Part shown: positions 1 to 11,509 of the stretch, piece by piece | How positions within the stretch are numbered: the first letter of the stretch is position 1 | Layout: each line of letters starts with the position of its first letter | Assembly (NCBI RefSeq): GCF_049243985.1 | Contig: NC_135384.1 | Span: 15,992,501 to 16,056,500 of the forward strand | Length of the DNA stretch: 64,000 nucleotides | Source of the DNA: Paroedura picta | Lineage: Eukaryota; Chordata; Lepidosauria; Squamata; Gekkonidae | Direction of reading: 5' to 3' | Notes under the pieces: model-generated | The model's input: the letters and a program-made list of their open reading frames with translations, nothing else | Told to the model about the DNA's origin: nothing | The model's database searches: none | Position numbers and translations under genes: made by a program

Positions 1-152
1 CCCCAGCAAGCAAGCTGGGTACTCATTTCACCGACCTCGGAAGGATGGAAGGCTGAGTCAACCTTGAGCCGGCTGCTGGGATTGAACTCCCAGCCTCATG
101 GGCAAAGCTTTCAGACAGCTGCCTTACCACTCTGTGCCACAAGAGGCTCTAA
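1..152 (-). mobile_element. Sauria-type tRNA-derived SINE, cut by window edge
   Basis: Read on the minus strand it starts with the head AGAGCCTCTTGTGGCACAGA, followed by a box-B-like GGGAGTTCAATCCC and the phrase CTTCCGAGGTCGGT. The same order is seen in the complete copies at 17490, 40325 and 41684. The 3' part, including the BovB-like tail, lies outside the window. Confidence 0.85.
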
Positions 153-575
153 GATGTGTTTATTCCAATGCAAGAAAGTTAACCCAACAGGTCCCTTGTT
201 GGAACTGGGGAGAAATAGAAGCAGCACAGCATCTAACTACTCTGCCCACACCCTCTTCCTTAAAAACCAGAGAAATGTGGCAGATTTTGAAAGGTAACCC
301 ACCAGGCAGATAGCAAGGGGCTTGAGGCTGTGGCACTGCATTCCAAAGACAGGGAAGATGGGAGGGGGGCAGGTGTTAAAGGGAGACAGTGGGAAAGGAA
401 GCTGGGTAGGATAAACTCTCTGGATCTACACAGAGAAGGAAGGGAAGGAACCTGGGAGTAATAGACTCACCGAATCTATGCAGCAAATCAGATTACACAT
501 CAAACAGAATCAAAACAAATGGCAGAAGCATTTGACAGGCTGGAATTTTCAGAGGTAATGCATGGCAAGTTGGGA
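153..575. other. No recognised feature
   Basis: Ordinary non-coding sequence between the SINE and the CpG-rich block. Only short chance frames are present and no repeat family was recognised. Confidence 0.5.
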
Positions 576-588
576 ATCTTAACACCGC

Positions 589-602
589 CCGTGGCGCCAC
601 GG
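589..602. repeat. Perfect 14-base GC palindrome
   Basis: CCGTGGCGCCACGG is its own reverse complement and is followed at once by a partial second copy, GCGCCACGG. It lies at the low-coordinate edge of the CpG-rich block and may mark the element's end. Confidence 0.6.
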
Positions 603-1050
603 GCGCCACGGACTAAATAAAATGGTAAGGCGTTCTGAGGCGGGATGTGTCCGGGATGAGGAAGGGTCTGGATTGGACCCTTCCTCCGGACAGACAACCG
701 GAAGGCGAAGCGCCTGCCGATTGGTCCCTCCGATTCCCAGCCCCGAGCAACTGTGAGCAGTTGCTTCTTTGCCGCCTGACGCGCCGAGAGGCAACAGAAA
801 ACTCCGAGGAGCCACCGACATTAAAAACAAAACAAAAAAACCCAGCCGAAAAGCGCCATTACCTGGCTCGCCGTCCATTGGGCAGGTTGCAGCCTGCCCA
901 CGAGACCAGGAGGGCCCAGATGCCGCCACCAACAACGGGCCCATGCAGCCGGGAGCAGCCTGCGCCGCCACAAGATGTCCCCGCCTCGCTGCAGCCGCCA
1001 CCCGCCCCGCCTGCACGGAGCCGGGACCTCCAGCCTGAGTACCGTGGGGG

Positions 1051-1266
1051 AGCGGCGCCGCCGGCCAACCCGCCCACCTGACGCCCAAGCGTCCGGAAAC
1101 AGCGCACGAGGCGCCGCGCCACGCCGCCCGCACAATGCTCTGCTTCCCCGCTGTCCCACGGAGCCGGGCTCGCCGCAGGCCACCCCGCCCACCTGACACC
1201 GAAGCCGCGCAAGAGGAGCCGTGCCGCTCGCACAACGCTCCGCTTGCCCGCTGTCCCACGGAGCCG
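1051..1266. repeat. Two tandem GC-rich monomers, about 115 and 99 bases
   Basis: Both units carry CCCGCCCACCTGAC, then a Ser/Arg-like GC stretch, then GCACAAYGCTCYGCTT, and both end in GCTGTCCCACGGAGCCG. The units differ at scattered positions, so the duplication is not recent. Confidence 0.7.
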
Positions 1267-1659
1267 CATGCGGAAGCCTCAACTTCGCGCTGGAGCGCCG
1301 CCTCCGCCGACCCTGCCAACCCGACGGCCAAAGCTGCCCCAGCCGCACCCAGGGAGCCACGCTGAGCAGCTCCAGACTCCAGCAACCAGCTCTCTCCTGC
1401 CTTCCAGCCCGGCTGCCTCCACTTCCTGCCTTGCACAGGCACTCCGGTAAGCCACAGGCCGGGGGGCGGGCCAGGATTACTCGCTGCAGCCTCCCCAGAT
1501 GGCCAACACCCGGCCTCGGGTACGTGCTCTGGCCCCGCTGCCACCACAGCCTCCCTAGAGCCTGCTGTATTTGGATTACAGCGGGCTTATTTTCTAGTCT
1601 CTCCATAAAGTAGCAAAGAAAACAATTGCCTCTTGCTGTATCCTACTTTTCTAGTTGCC

Positions 1660-1790
1660 AGAATTACTGGTGAAACATCAGAGACTAAAGGTACTAGACA
1701 AAAGCCACATATCCCCCCAAACCCGTAACAATCAGTTTGTTCTGCTACTTCAGACCAACATGGCAGCCCACCCAAACGTTGAAATTCAAA
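1660..1790 (+). repeat. Decayed interspersed repeat ending in a CAGACCAACATGGC-type motif
   Basis: Carries a weak GGTACTAGAC and a clear TTCAGACCAACATGGCAGCC. The same closing phrase occurs at 13565-13690, 25340-25492 and 48680-48797. It is an old family that I cannot name. Confidence 0.4.
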
Positions 1791-2224
1791 CACAGATGAT
1801 GCTATTTTTCTCTTGCTATCCTCCTGAGAAGGATTGGACAATATTTCTTCTACAACATGATTACTATGTTATTTTTCCAGTCAAAGTTGCAGAGAAAATA
1901 TAATGTTACGTGAGAGCTGTCCTTCCCTGTAATTATCCAATCATCTATGATTACTTCTACTTCTTCTCTGTCCCTAGTGAGTGCCCCAGATCATGAACAA
2001 CATCACAAAGAACTGACGCTTTTCCAGTAGAACTGTGTCTTTCAGGAGCAGAGACTGTCCTCCATTAAACTGGCCACTGTTCTTTCTTTTGATCATTTAT
2101 TATCCTGTATGCTCACTCTCCAAGACTGGACATTCCCCATCAGGCTGCAGACCACAGGGATACGTGGATCCTAATGCAGAAACAGGATCTAAATGAGAGA
2201 TCTCCCTGTGTGCGGGTGGTAACC

Positions 2225-2436
2225 ATGATATTGATCTTAATCCTCCTGCCTCATGTACTGTCCAAAATGCAAATTGCTAACTGTGACACCATTGACGATG
2301 AACCTCTCCCTATTCTTCACCAGTATTACCAGCCAGGAGAGCACATGATTGGGGCCATTTTCTCTCAGATCTACGTGTGGTCCGGCCAAATAAACTTTGA
2401 AAAGCATCCTTCTAATGATGTCTTTGATGACCTTAT
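2225..2436 (+). CDS. V2R exon 1 (signal peptide and mature N-terminus)
   Basis: Encodes a leader rich in Leu and Ile, then a cysteine and [17 protein letters not shown], the start of the ligand domain. The donor is GTAAGA at 2437, and two bases of a split codon are left. Confidence 0.9.
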
Positions 2437-5400
2437 GTAAGAGGTTGTTTTTTAAATCGAAAGAATATATCTTGCCCATCTAATAGTCTTAATACTGGGG
2501 GTTGGTTTTTGCCATCTAGGCTGGGAGGGATGTCTATTCCTTTCTTCCTACATCTAAAGGTAAATTTCTCAATCGCCTTTGTCTAAAATGCAAAAGAAGC
2601 TAATGTTACTTCAACAATCCAACACACATCTCAATCTGTTTTGTCAATGACACGTCTCCCTTTAAACACTTCTATTAGTATGGGTGTGTCTGTCTTCCAG
2701 ATTAGCATTCTTCTTCTTTAGAAAAAGTTTGCTTTTGCGTATCGAAATAACTTCACTCATCTCAAGCAACATCTTTTATGCAGCATTTTGAAAACACCAA
2801 ACATTAAAACACAGCAAGTATCATATTTGAAAGTGCATGTAGTGACACTGCATGTATCTCCCATTGCAGAGTAATCACTCATATCTACCAGCATATCCTG
2901 GCTTTGGTGTTTGCTGTTCAAGAGATTGGTGAAAATCCCCAGATTTTGCCCAATGTCACGCTGGGCTTCCACATCTATAATGACTATTTCAGTGCTAGCC
3001 GGACCTATCAGTCCTCCATGGAAATTGCCTCCACCAAGGGCAGATTCATCCCTAACTACCGCTGTGATACCCAGCATGAACTAGCTGCAGTCATTGGAGG
3101 ACCTCAGTCTGATACCTGTGTCCATATGGACACCATCCTATCTGCCTACAAGATCCCACAGGTAAGTAATAAATCAATACATCAGAAGTTTGTGTTTCTG
3201 GTTTGGAGTGACCCTTGTGAAATTCAAAAGACCTACCTTTTGTTCTTTATAAAGGTTAAATCATGACTCAGGGGTGAAAATCTATCTAAATTTGTCCAAT
3301 TCATCATAGTGATAAATGGACTAATGAACAACCAGTCGAAGTGGGTGTACCATAGATTTATTAAAGGCATTTGGTAGACCTGTAAGATTTGTTTTGTGAT
3401 CTGAGATGTAAAGAAATGTGTTTAGAAATAGTAAGCTAAGTACTGTTAGTTGAAAAATCCTTGATTTTTTTAGCAAGAAAATCAAAAGATGTTAGGAATC
3501 TTTTTGCTTTTTCACCTCTTTCCTATATTTCTTTAGCTTACATATGGTTGTGCTCCAAAAACAGACCGAGCCGAAGCCGTTTTCTTCTACCAGACATTTC
3601 CAACTGAAGCTCTTCAACATGTTGGGATTCTCAATTTACTAATGTATTTCAGGTGGACGTGGATTGGAGTGATCTCTCAAAATGAGATTAAAGAATTTGC
3701 AGAGAGATTTGTTCAGAATGTGCTGCCCATGTTTGCCCAAAGTGGCATCTGCTTTGATTTCATCGAGCAAACCCCCATATTATCATTTTCCACACAGTCT
3801 GCTGAAACCAAAAACCATGTTGATAAAATAGGCAGCGTTATCATGAGAAGCTCAGCCAATGCTGTGCTTGTATATGGTGAAATCGATGGCATGATTACTT
3901 TGAGAATATTGCTCCACCTTTCAGAATTCGAGGGCCTAACAATGAAGACCAAAAGTAAACTCTGGATTCTGACAGCCCAGATGGCGTTCACATCCCTGCC
4001 CTTACAAAGGAACTGGGACATAGGTTTCCTCCATGGTGCTATATCCTTTGCCAGTCACTCCAAGGAGCTTGTAGGATTTCGAAAATTCCTTCAGAGAAAA
4101 ACCCCAGCCTCAGATAAACAAGATGGCTTCATCATGGATTTTTGGCAACAGACATTTAACTGTTTATTCTCCAAAACCACGGCAGACAACACAGATGAGG
4201 AGATATGCACAGGGGAGGAGAAACTGGAAGTGCTTCCAGGATCAGTATTTGAATTGAGCATGACCGGCCACAGCTACAGCACCTACAATGCAGTCTATGC
4301 TATTGCACATGCTTTGCATGACATGCGTTTATCCCATTGGAAACACAAGTCAAGGGTACATATAAATCAGCCATGGCAGGTAACAATCCAAATACACCAG
4401 TTTAGGATCTGGCAAACTGACTCCTTCATACTTTTCAGCCATAGATTCTATTCTGTGGAACAGTCACCTAGGGCAGGGGTAGTCAACCTGTGGTCCTCCA
4501 GATGTCCATGGACTACAATTCCCATGATCCCCTGCTGGCAAATGCTGGCAGGGGCTCTTGGGAATTGTAGTCCATGGACATCTGGAGGATCACAGATTGA
4601 CTACCCCTGACGTAGAGGACACTAGTAGGTGCTGATTCCAGAGGTTTTGGGGAAAGGAAAGGTATAAATGAAGTATACCTTAATGATGCATCTTCAGCAT
4701 TTTCCTTTGCATCTGCTAGTTTGTTAGTACTGGATCCAGTGCCATGTGGATCCAGTTTAGTAGAAGGGATATCGATGCTTAACTGGCTTCTCTATGAGAC
4801 TCTTCATTTGGGTGCAATTACGGTTTCTATAGTAACGGCTTTTAAGCGCGTTTGTCAAAATAGCGGCACGTATCCTACACAGAAATGCTTAATAGTATAT
4901 TGTGGCTCACCTGCCCTCCTCACCTTCAAGCCATCTCATCCTTTCCAGCCACCTTTTCATGCATTTTGCCTTCCTCGGCAGCAGTTGGAAAAGAAAGAAG
5001 AGGGAGCAATGCACTGGCACGTGCCCTGCAGGGGCCTGTCACTCACTGTAGGAAACCAATCCCCACCCGGCATATCCTGTCGATTTCTATAAGTGCCTCG
5101 AAGAGGCCTGTCACTCAGTGCAGGCAACCAATCCCCTTCCGGCATATCTGGTTGGTGCTTAAAGGTACCGCAATGGCCATATATTTTTTTGTTTTTAAAA
5201 ACTTCTAATTATTAATTGAAATGTGTATGCACAGAAGCATAGACAGATAGCATTTGTTAAAGTTTTTAAACATCTACATTCGTAGCCACCTATGCTTTGC
5301 TCCACACGCGTTACCATTTTTTAAAGGCCATGACGTCCAATGACTGGTAGCCCTGGAGAAGGAGGCAGGTGTAAGGACAGGAGAACATGCTCCACTGGTT

Positions 5401-8400
5401 GTGTTGCTCACCGAGGAGGAGAACGTGTTCCACTGACTCAGGTTTCTTGGCGGGACATGATCAGAGTCTGTTGGCATTTCGAATTTTAGCATATCGACTT
5501 CTACTCACTGCCATTGGTAGAAGGTTTAGCCTTGCTAGCATAAAAAATTGCTTCAGGGAAGATGATTTTAAAGATGTAAAGTACTAGGGGATCCTTCTTG
5601 CTGGGGGATAGATATCAAAAAAGATGGGAGAGCATGTTTTGCATGCTCCGGCAATAGTGTTTTGATAGTCAATGTCCATGATTCATTGCCTGATGGTGTT
5701 GTAAGCTTGGTTCTCTTCAAGATTTTCCAAACATTGAATAGACAGTCCTGAAGACTGTAGTTTGATGTTACTCTTCACGAACCAGGGTGATAGAAACTTA
5801 TCATACAACATAAGCTCCCAGCTTGGGCTCTAAAGTTCAGGCGGAGCCAGTATTTAAAGATACGGAGCCAGGCTAGAGAGGCCAGTTGGGTGACTCCAGT
5901 CTCCAAGTATATTGTGGAGACACAAATGCATATAAGGAGACCCAATAATTGATGAAGAAAGGCAGGTTGCAGCCTCTCTATTCCTACAGGGAGGTCTATA
6001 CCCCATACTGATATGCCATAGAAAAAGTTTTGGGATCAGTATAGTTTGAAAAAGGGAGGTTTTGGCATCCCTTTCTATGAGTCCAAAAAGCATATCTTGG
6101 TTGAAATCTTCAGTTGATGATTTCTTTCCTTCTTTGATTCTTTCTTTCTCAGCTCCACCACATTCTGAGAGGCATCTCCTTTAACAACAGTGCTGGGGAA
6201 AAAATCACTTTTGATCAAAATGGACAATTAATAGCTGGATATGATATCCTCAACTGGGTCACATTCCCAAACCAGTCCTTCCTGCAAATTAAAGTTGGGA
6301 AAATAATTCCCAAAACAGATGGAAGACAAGTGTTCACCATTAATGAAGATGCTACTGTATGGCCTCAGAACTTTAACCAGGTATGGATCATTCAATGTTA
6401 GGATTTATCATTTCCTTTCTTCAATTAAGTGGTTTGGTTGGTTCATATAAGTGACTTATATCTGAGTTTGAATGCTGTGCATTAGATGAAAGCCGTTCCT
6501 TGGATAATTCTCAGGCTCACAATCATACAAGGAAAGACACTGAAGCGACAACCTGCATATGGTGTACCTCATTGCTGAGTTCATATGCATAAGTCTCAAA
6601 AGCCCAAACTAGCTTTGATATTGTCAGGTATCGGGAGTTTAGCTGGGGTGCCCTGATTGCTTCTTCTGGAAGACCACAAAAGAAGTCCAGATCAAAATTA
6701 TTGCTTTAATTATCCAAATTTCAGAGGTCAGAGTAGCTTAGAGAGACAACTACCCTCAGCTTTGCCCTTTCCTGTGCCACCCAAACAGTTTTGTTGCTTA
6801 GTCTAGCACCTGCAATGTTGGGGTCCACCACTGTAACTCTGAGATAATCTGGTATAACTCCAAGACCTAATTCCCTTAAAGTTGTAACATTCACTCATGT
6901 CCCTAATCCTTTTTCACTATGGATCTCAGGATTGCACAGAGATTTAATCAGTAGACAAACATTGCAAAAGGGAACTCCACTTCAGAAGATTTAGTAAGTT
7001 TCCAAACCAATGTCCAAGCTAGAACATAAGATGTTAAAGGGGAACATGCCAAGGAAGAATCAGGGGGAAAAAACATCAATGAAAACTAACTGGTAACACC
7101 TAAATCTAGAAAATGGTGCTAAAATAATGTGGAATCAGTTTAAAAGAAAATACTGTTGCATGAAATCTTGAGGACGTGTGTATTTTTTCCAAGGATCCTT
7201 TTTTGTATGGGTATCTCCAGTGAATGTGCAAGTTCAAACTATCTTTTGCATAGTTTTTTCAAGATTTGTTCCTTTTGCCATTCCCTACTTAACTTTTGAG
7301 AAGCAAAATTTTCCTAACACTGAAAAAAAAAGCTGAGAAAATCTTCAAAAACATGCAATGAAATCCTCCTTTTATGCTTTTGGGCAGACACCTCCACTTT
7401 CCTTGTGTAATAACAAGTGCAGTCCTGGTTATGGGAGGAGAGGGAAAGAAGGAAAGCCATTTTGCTGCTATGATTGTCTCCCGTGCCCCATTGGGAAGAT
7501 TTCCAACCAGAAGGGTAAGAAGCATTGTGGTTCTTACCCCAGCATACTTTCTTCAAAATGGATTGACTCACATCTCAATGGTGCTAATGGCTGGTGAGAT
7601 GATTCAGTGAGATTCAATCGTTGTGAGGTGGGTAGTAATGTTCACAATACCTGGTTTGACTCAAAGAATAATACAGAAGTAGATCAAGAGAGCAAGGAAG
7701 TAGCCTTGCATTTTGATATCAAGAATGAGTAGACACCATCCGTTTGGAGACCTCTAATTTTTCATATTAATCTTCAAACTTTTACAATTTCTGATTAGTG
7801 GTACATTGTAGATGGAATTCCATGAGAAGAAAGCACCCCAATGATTGTCTCAGTTTAAAAAATTCATTTATTTTTTAGATACAGATGAATGTTTTGAGTG
7901 TCCAGAAGATCATTATCCAAATCATAAGCAAAACTCATGCCTGCCCAAAGTTATAAGCTTCCTGTCTTATGAAGAACCTTTGGGGATCAGTCTGTCCATT
8001 TTTACCTTCTCCTTTTCTATCATCACAGCTTTGGTGCTTAGGATCTTCATCCTAAACTGGAACACTCCCATAGTCAAAGCCAATAACCGGAACCTCACCT
8101 ACACAATCCTCATCTCTCTCCTGCTCTCCTTCCTTTGTCCTTTGCTCTTCATTGGCCAGCCTCACAAAGTGACATGTCTCCTTAGACAACCAGCTTTTGG
8201 TATTATCTTCTCCGTGGCAATTTCTGCTGTGTTGGCCAAAACTATCATTGTGATTCTAGCTTTCAAGGCCACCACACCAGGGTCAAGGCTGAGGAAGTGG
8301 ATGGGGGAACGTTTGATGGCCTCCATTGTTGTTTTCTGCTCCATTGTCCAAGCCACCATTTGCATTGTGTGGCTAGTAACATCTCCCCCCTTCCCAGATT

Positions 8401-8822
8401 TGGATGCATACTCAGTTACAGGAGAAATCCTTGTGGAATGTAATGAAGGGTCCGTGACCATGTTTTATTGTGTCTTGGGCTACATGGGCTTTCTGGCCAT
8501 GGTGAGTTTCACCGTCGCTTTTCTAGCCAGGAACTTACCCGACAGTTTCAATGAGGCTAAATTCATCACCTTCAGCATGCTGGTCTTTTGCAGTGTTTGG
8601 CTTTCCTTTGTTCCAAGCTATCTCAGCACCAAAGGGAAACTGATGGTGGCTGTGGAGATCTTCTCCATCCTGGCCTCCAGCTCTGCACTGCTGAGTTGTA
8701 TATTTTTCCCCAAATGCATTGTCATTATTTGTAGGCCTAATCTAAATACGAGGGAATGTTTGATAAACCGAAACATAAATGTTGTGTTACTTTCTCTAGG
8801 TCATAATTCAAGGTTTGCATAG
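2225..8822 (+). CDS. Vomeronasal type-2 receptor (V2R), complete six-exon gene
   Basis: Class C G-protein-coupled receptor of vomeronasal sensory neurons; the family binds peptides and other pheromone-like cues. Coding exons: 2225-2436, 2870-3161, 3537-4379, 6153-6380, 7388-7514 and 7879-8822. All introns are GT-AG and the joined frame is open for 881 residues, the usual V2R length. Order: signal peptide (residues 1-14), Venus-flytrap ligand domain (about 60-500), nine-cysteine region (exon 5 into exon 6) and seven-helix domain (about 590-830). Family signatures include [52 protein letters not shown] and FFPKCIVI. The ATG at 2225 sits in ACCATG directly before the hydrophobic leader. An in-frame ATG at 2174 would add 17 polar residues and is less likely. 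The C-terminus runs about 17 residues past the usual end. It appears functional. Confidence 0.93.
2870..3161 (+). CDS. V2R exon 2 (ligand-binding domain, first part)
   Basis: The acceptor follows CATTGCAG and the donor is GTAAGT at 3162. The 292 bases match the standard size of this exon. It encodes [20 protein letters not shown], and the motif GGPQSD is visible. Confidence 0.92.
3537..4379 (+). CDS. V2R exon 3 (main body of ligand-binding domain)
   Basis: 843 bases, phase 0 at both ends. The acceptor is TTTCTTTAG and the donor GTAACA at 4380. It starts with LTYGCAP and ends with INQPWQ, the normal V2R exon edge. No stop lies inside it. Confidence 0.93.
4474..4609. mobile_element. Short palindromic hAT MITE, copy 1 of 6, in V2R intron 3
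   Basis: Begins CAGGGGTAGTCAACCTG and ends with the near-perfect reverse complement. The whole element folds back on itself around a short centre. The flanks ACCTAGGG and ACGTAGAG match at 6 of 8 positions, consistent with a decayed 8-base hAT target duplication. Confidence 0.85.
5019..5162. repeat. 72-base tandem duplication in V2R intron 3
   Basis: Units 5019-5090 and 5091-5162 share GGCCTGTCACTCA, AACCAATCCCC and CCGGCATATC at constant spacing. The family is not recognised, and nothing similar was noticed elsewhere in the window. Confidence 0.75.
5163..6152. other. Remainder of V2R intron 3
   Basis: Intronic DNA with no recognised repeat or coding segment. It ends in a pyrimidine-rich acceptor tract (TTCTTTCTTTCTCAG). 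Confidence 0.6.
6153..6380 (+). CDS. V2R exon 4 (end of ligand-binding domain)
   Basis: 228 bases, phase 0. Encodes a stretch with [17 protein letters not shown] and ends [10 protein letters not shown] before the donor GTATGG. The SFNNSAGE motif is a family hallmark. Confidence 0.93.
6381..7387. other. V2R intron 4
   Basis: Non-coding, with no repeat recognised. It separates the ligand domain from the cysteine-rich exon. Confidence 0.6.
7388..7514 (+). CDS. V2R exon 5 (cysteine-rich linker)
   Basis: 127 bases, ending in phase 1. Encodes [20 protein letters not shown] followed by [10 protein letters not shown], the NCD3G (nine-cysteine) region linking ligand binding to the membrane domain. 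The donor is GTAAGA at 7515. Confidence 0.92.
7515..7878. other. V2R intron 5
   Basis: Short intron with a T-rich acceptor tract ending ATTTTTTAG. No other feature was seen. Confidence 0.7.
7879..8822 (+). CDS. V2R exon 6 (seven-transmembrane domain)
   Basis: Starts inside a split Asp codon and gives [11 protein letters not shown], then seven hydrophobic helices. Markers include [68 protein letters not shown] and FFPKC. The stop is TAG at 8820-8822. The tail after NTRECLINR is longer than usual. Confidence 0.94.
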
Positions 8823-9344
8823 AATGGAATATTTCTGACTGCTTCTATTTAGGATTGTCGGGAGCTAGAAACCAGGAAAAGTCTTGGGGAGCGAAGTCGG
8901 AATAATATCACTACTATGGCATTATTTCAGTTCCATGAAAAAGCCAAAAAGTAGGAGGTTTGAACGGGTCTAGAGACATACATATTGATGTTCTTGATCC
9001 CTTTCTAACCTCTATAACATTCCTATTGCTGCAGGAGGAGAGGTAAAGTGTGTTAACTTGACTCCAACACTGATGCTGTGCAGCGTCACATCTATTAATA
9101 ATAAATAAGTAATAAATAACTACATACTAAGTCCAATATTTTGCAATTGTATTTTCCTGAGCACAGGCTGCGTGACTGCGGCCTTTGTAAGGAAGAGCAA
9201 GACTGTTGCCCTAAAAGAACTAGCCCCTCCAAAATTCTTGATCCTACCTACATCACTCCTGGGAGAGGGGGGGAAGTATGGCCAAACTAATCCAGAAAGC
9301 TATCTCCTATAGGATGATCCTGGGTATTGAATGTGTTGTCTGGG
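8823..9344. other. V2R 3' flank
   Basis: Probable 3' untranslated sequence and flank. Apart from the possible polyadenylation signals near 9100, nothing is recognised. Confidence 0.5.
9100..9116 (+). promoter_or_regulatory. Possible V2R polyadenylation signals
   Basis: AATAAA occurs at 9100 and 9111, about 280 bases after the V2R stop. The placement is sensible, but the local A/T content makes chance matches easy. Confidence 0.35.
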
Positions 9345-9975
9345 GTGGGACTCAGTTAAGAACAAAATGCAAAATGCAGCTGCTAGGGTCCCCACAAGAT
9401 CATCTTGGAGGAATCACATCCAGCCTTTGCTGAGCTAGCTGCCTTGGCTATGAATTGGGTACCAGATGAAGTTCAACATTTTGGTACTTACCTTTAAGGC
9501 CTTCCACGGTCTCGGCCCCACATATCTGAGAAAAAGCTTATATGCTTATGCCCCTAGCAGGTCTCTTCATTCTGTGGGTTTGAATCTGCTGTTGGTCCCT
9601 GGTCCCCAGGAGGTATGCCTGGCCTCGGCCAGAGCCAGGGCCTTCTCGTTCCTGGCCCTGACCTGTTGGAATGAGCTCCTGGAATGGCTGAGGGTCCTCC
9701 ACACATTCAGTTGAGTTCAGGCTAAGGAAGATCTGGGTCCCTCCACTAGAGGTCCCCAGAGGTCCACCATATGCCGGACTATCTAGGCAGGGGAGGCTTC
9801 TTCCAAGATTGGTGAGCAGTTGTGTACTGGGTCTGGACTGGTAAGATGGGAGGGAATAGATGCAGTTAGGCTGCCTATTACTGTATTTATTGTTTTATGG
9901 GCTTTTATGTAACTGTCATGATCTGGCTTTGTACAGCAGTGGCAGTTAATGAATTTAAATATAAATAAATATATA
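9345..9975 (+). mobile_element. L2-type LINE, 3' fragment
   Basis: Decayed reverse-transcriptase tail: the frame FKAFHGLGPTYL, a stretch before FSFLALTCWNELLEW, and an AT-rich 3' end with ATAAATA repeats. This matches the conserved end of L2/CR1-clade ORF2. It is truncated at the 5' end. Confidence 0.75.
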
Positions 9976-10039
9976 AACTCGTCTGTCTGGCGGATGTACC
10001 ATCTGCCTAACTCACCAGCAGGTGTTCTGCTGAGCTTCT

Positions 10040-10925
10040 GAAGGTGGCACCCACCTGGGTGTTACAATATTCTCCAGAAGATAAAGAACTTGTCTTTTAT
10101 TTTGGGGACCTTCGAGGGGGGGGGCAAAAGGAGGCAGTGGTTAAGCCCTGGGTGAAGAAACCATCTCTGGATCTGCAGAATCCTTCCAACTACTGCCCCA
10201 TCTCAGATCTTACATTTTGGGGGGAGCTGATTGAGCCAGTGGCCCAGATCAGTTGCTAGCATACCCAGAGGAAGCTTCAGTTTCTGGATCTATGCTAGTC
10301 TGGCTTTCAAGCTGGCCAAGAAGGTACATTCTCACTAGAACCATCTAGAAGATTACACCATTGCTCACCCCTCCCTCCCTCCCAAGAAGACCTAATTACC
10401 ACATTCTTGACTTTGCCCATGTATAGGCTGAAAGGTTACGCTGGCCTACCCTTAACCTTGATCTGGAAACTGCAATTGGTCCAGGAAGCGGCTGCCAGGG
10501 TCCTCACAGCAACACCTCGAAGGTCCCACATCCAGCCCATCCTTCAGCAGCTGCGCTGGCTCCCAGCTGAATTCCGGATCAGGCTTAAGGTTTTGGTTAT
10601 CACCTTTAAGGCCATACACGGTCTGGGCCCAGTATACCCGGACCATCACTTCCAATTGGCCCTCAGGCCCCCCACCTCCTATTATGACCGCCACTAATCT
10701 GCCTAATGCACTGGGTCCCAGTAAGAATTGAGGCTCCTTTGAAGTTCTATCATATTATTATTGCTGTTATCATGTTGGGGTTACTGTTGCTGTATTGTTA
10801 TTGCAGTTGTCATGTGTGTTACCTCATGTTATATGTACCTGCTTCCTGTTCTCTGTAAACCGCCCTGAGCCTTCGGGGGAGGGCGGTATATAAATATAAA
10901 TAAATAAGATAAATAAATAAAATAA
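10040..10925 (+). mobile_element. L2-type LINE, second fragment with internal deletion
   Basis: The first part encodes KKPSLDLQNPSNYCPISDL, a reverse-transcriptase motif. The sequence then jumps to AAARVLTATPRRSHIQPIL and FKAIHGLGPVY, and ends in CCGCCCTGAGCC plus a TATAAATA tail, the standard L2 3' end. Part of the catalytic domain between them is missing. Confidence 0.8.
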
Positions 10926-11267
10926 ATAACTCATAGGATGTATTCAAAGTGATATATCAGTGTACAGAAATAAAATCTGTTTATATATCTCTTAATAAGA
11001 AACCACTTCTAAATATATATAGACATTTATAATCAATATGTTACATTTAAAACTTATTCTATTTCTATGTTTCAGTACACTTGTGTACAATTTTTTGAAC
11101 AACTCATTTTAGATTTGTCTCCTGCTTTCATAATACACTCTCTGTCTCTCCTCAAATTTTATGATCTATTTCTCAGACTTCTATTTCACAAGACCGGAGA
11201 GTAGTGGGCTAGAAATTTAATAACAAATAAATAATAAATAAATGCATGCTCTTGGACCATCATTAGT

Positions 11268-11470
11268 CACAACCAGCCTGATCTCAACAAACTTGAAAGT
11301 GAAGCAGGGCTGGCCATGGTCTAGTACTTAGATGGGAGGCCACCAAGGAAAACAGGAGCTAACTAAAGAAAGGCCCTGGCAAACCATCTCAGCTCATATA
11401 TTTCCTTGAAAATCCCATGGACCCTGGGTTGCTACGGGTCAGCTGCAGCTCAGCAGCACACAATTAGTAT
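11268..11470 (+). mobile_element. 5S-Sauria SINE
   Basis: The head resembles 5S rRNA: CAGCCTGATCTCAACA, then AAGCAGGGCTGGCC and GTACTTAGATGGGAGGCCACC, where the 5S internal promoter would lie. The SINE body GGCAAACCATCTC and GGTCAGCTGCAGC follows. It is diverged. Confidence 0.75.
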
Positions 11471-11509
11471 TTTTCCTGAATCAACTCTCAGTAAGACTCA
11501 TTGCACAGT

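Larger units (their letters stand above)
576..1565 (-). repeat. CpG-rich block, about 1 kb, with internal tandem units; possible retroelement promoter region
   Basis: Far richer in G+C and CpG than either flank. It contains several CCAAT-type sequences (ATTGG near 672, 720 and 877), a perfect GC palindrome at 589-602 and about two tandem monomers at 1051-1266. Long frames run through it on both strands, but that is expected of stop-poor GC-rich DNA and none resembles a protein. It ends 0.65 kb before the V2R start, yet V2R promoters are not known as CpG islands. Tandem monomers in GC-rich DNA are typical of LINE promoter (5' UTR) regions or LTRs, so I favour a mobile-element origin on the minus strand. 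A host CpG island is the alternative. Confidence 0.4.

Noticed and set aside
1-152. tRNA genes in the SINE heads
   Set aside because: Box A and B are present, but there is no cloverleaf with acceptor and anticodon stems. All belong to dispersed SINEs.
579-1606. Frames of 322 and 261 codons on the minus strand and others on the plus strand
   Set aside because: They overlap in several frames of a CpG-rich block, lack any family motif and contain tandem repeat units. Stop-poor composition explains them.
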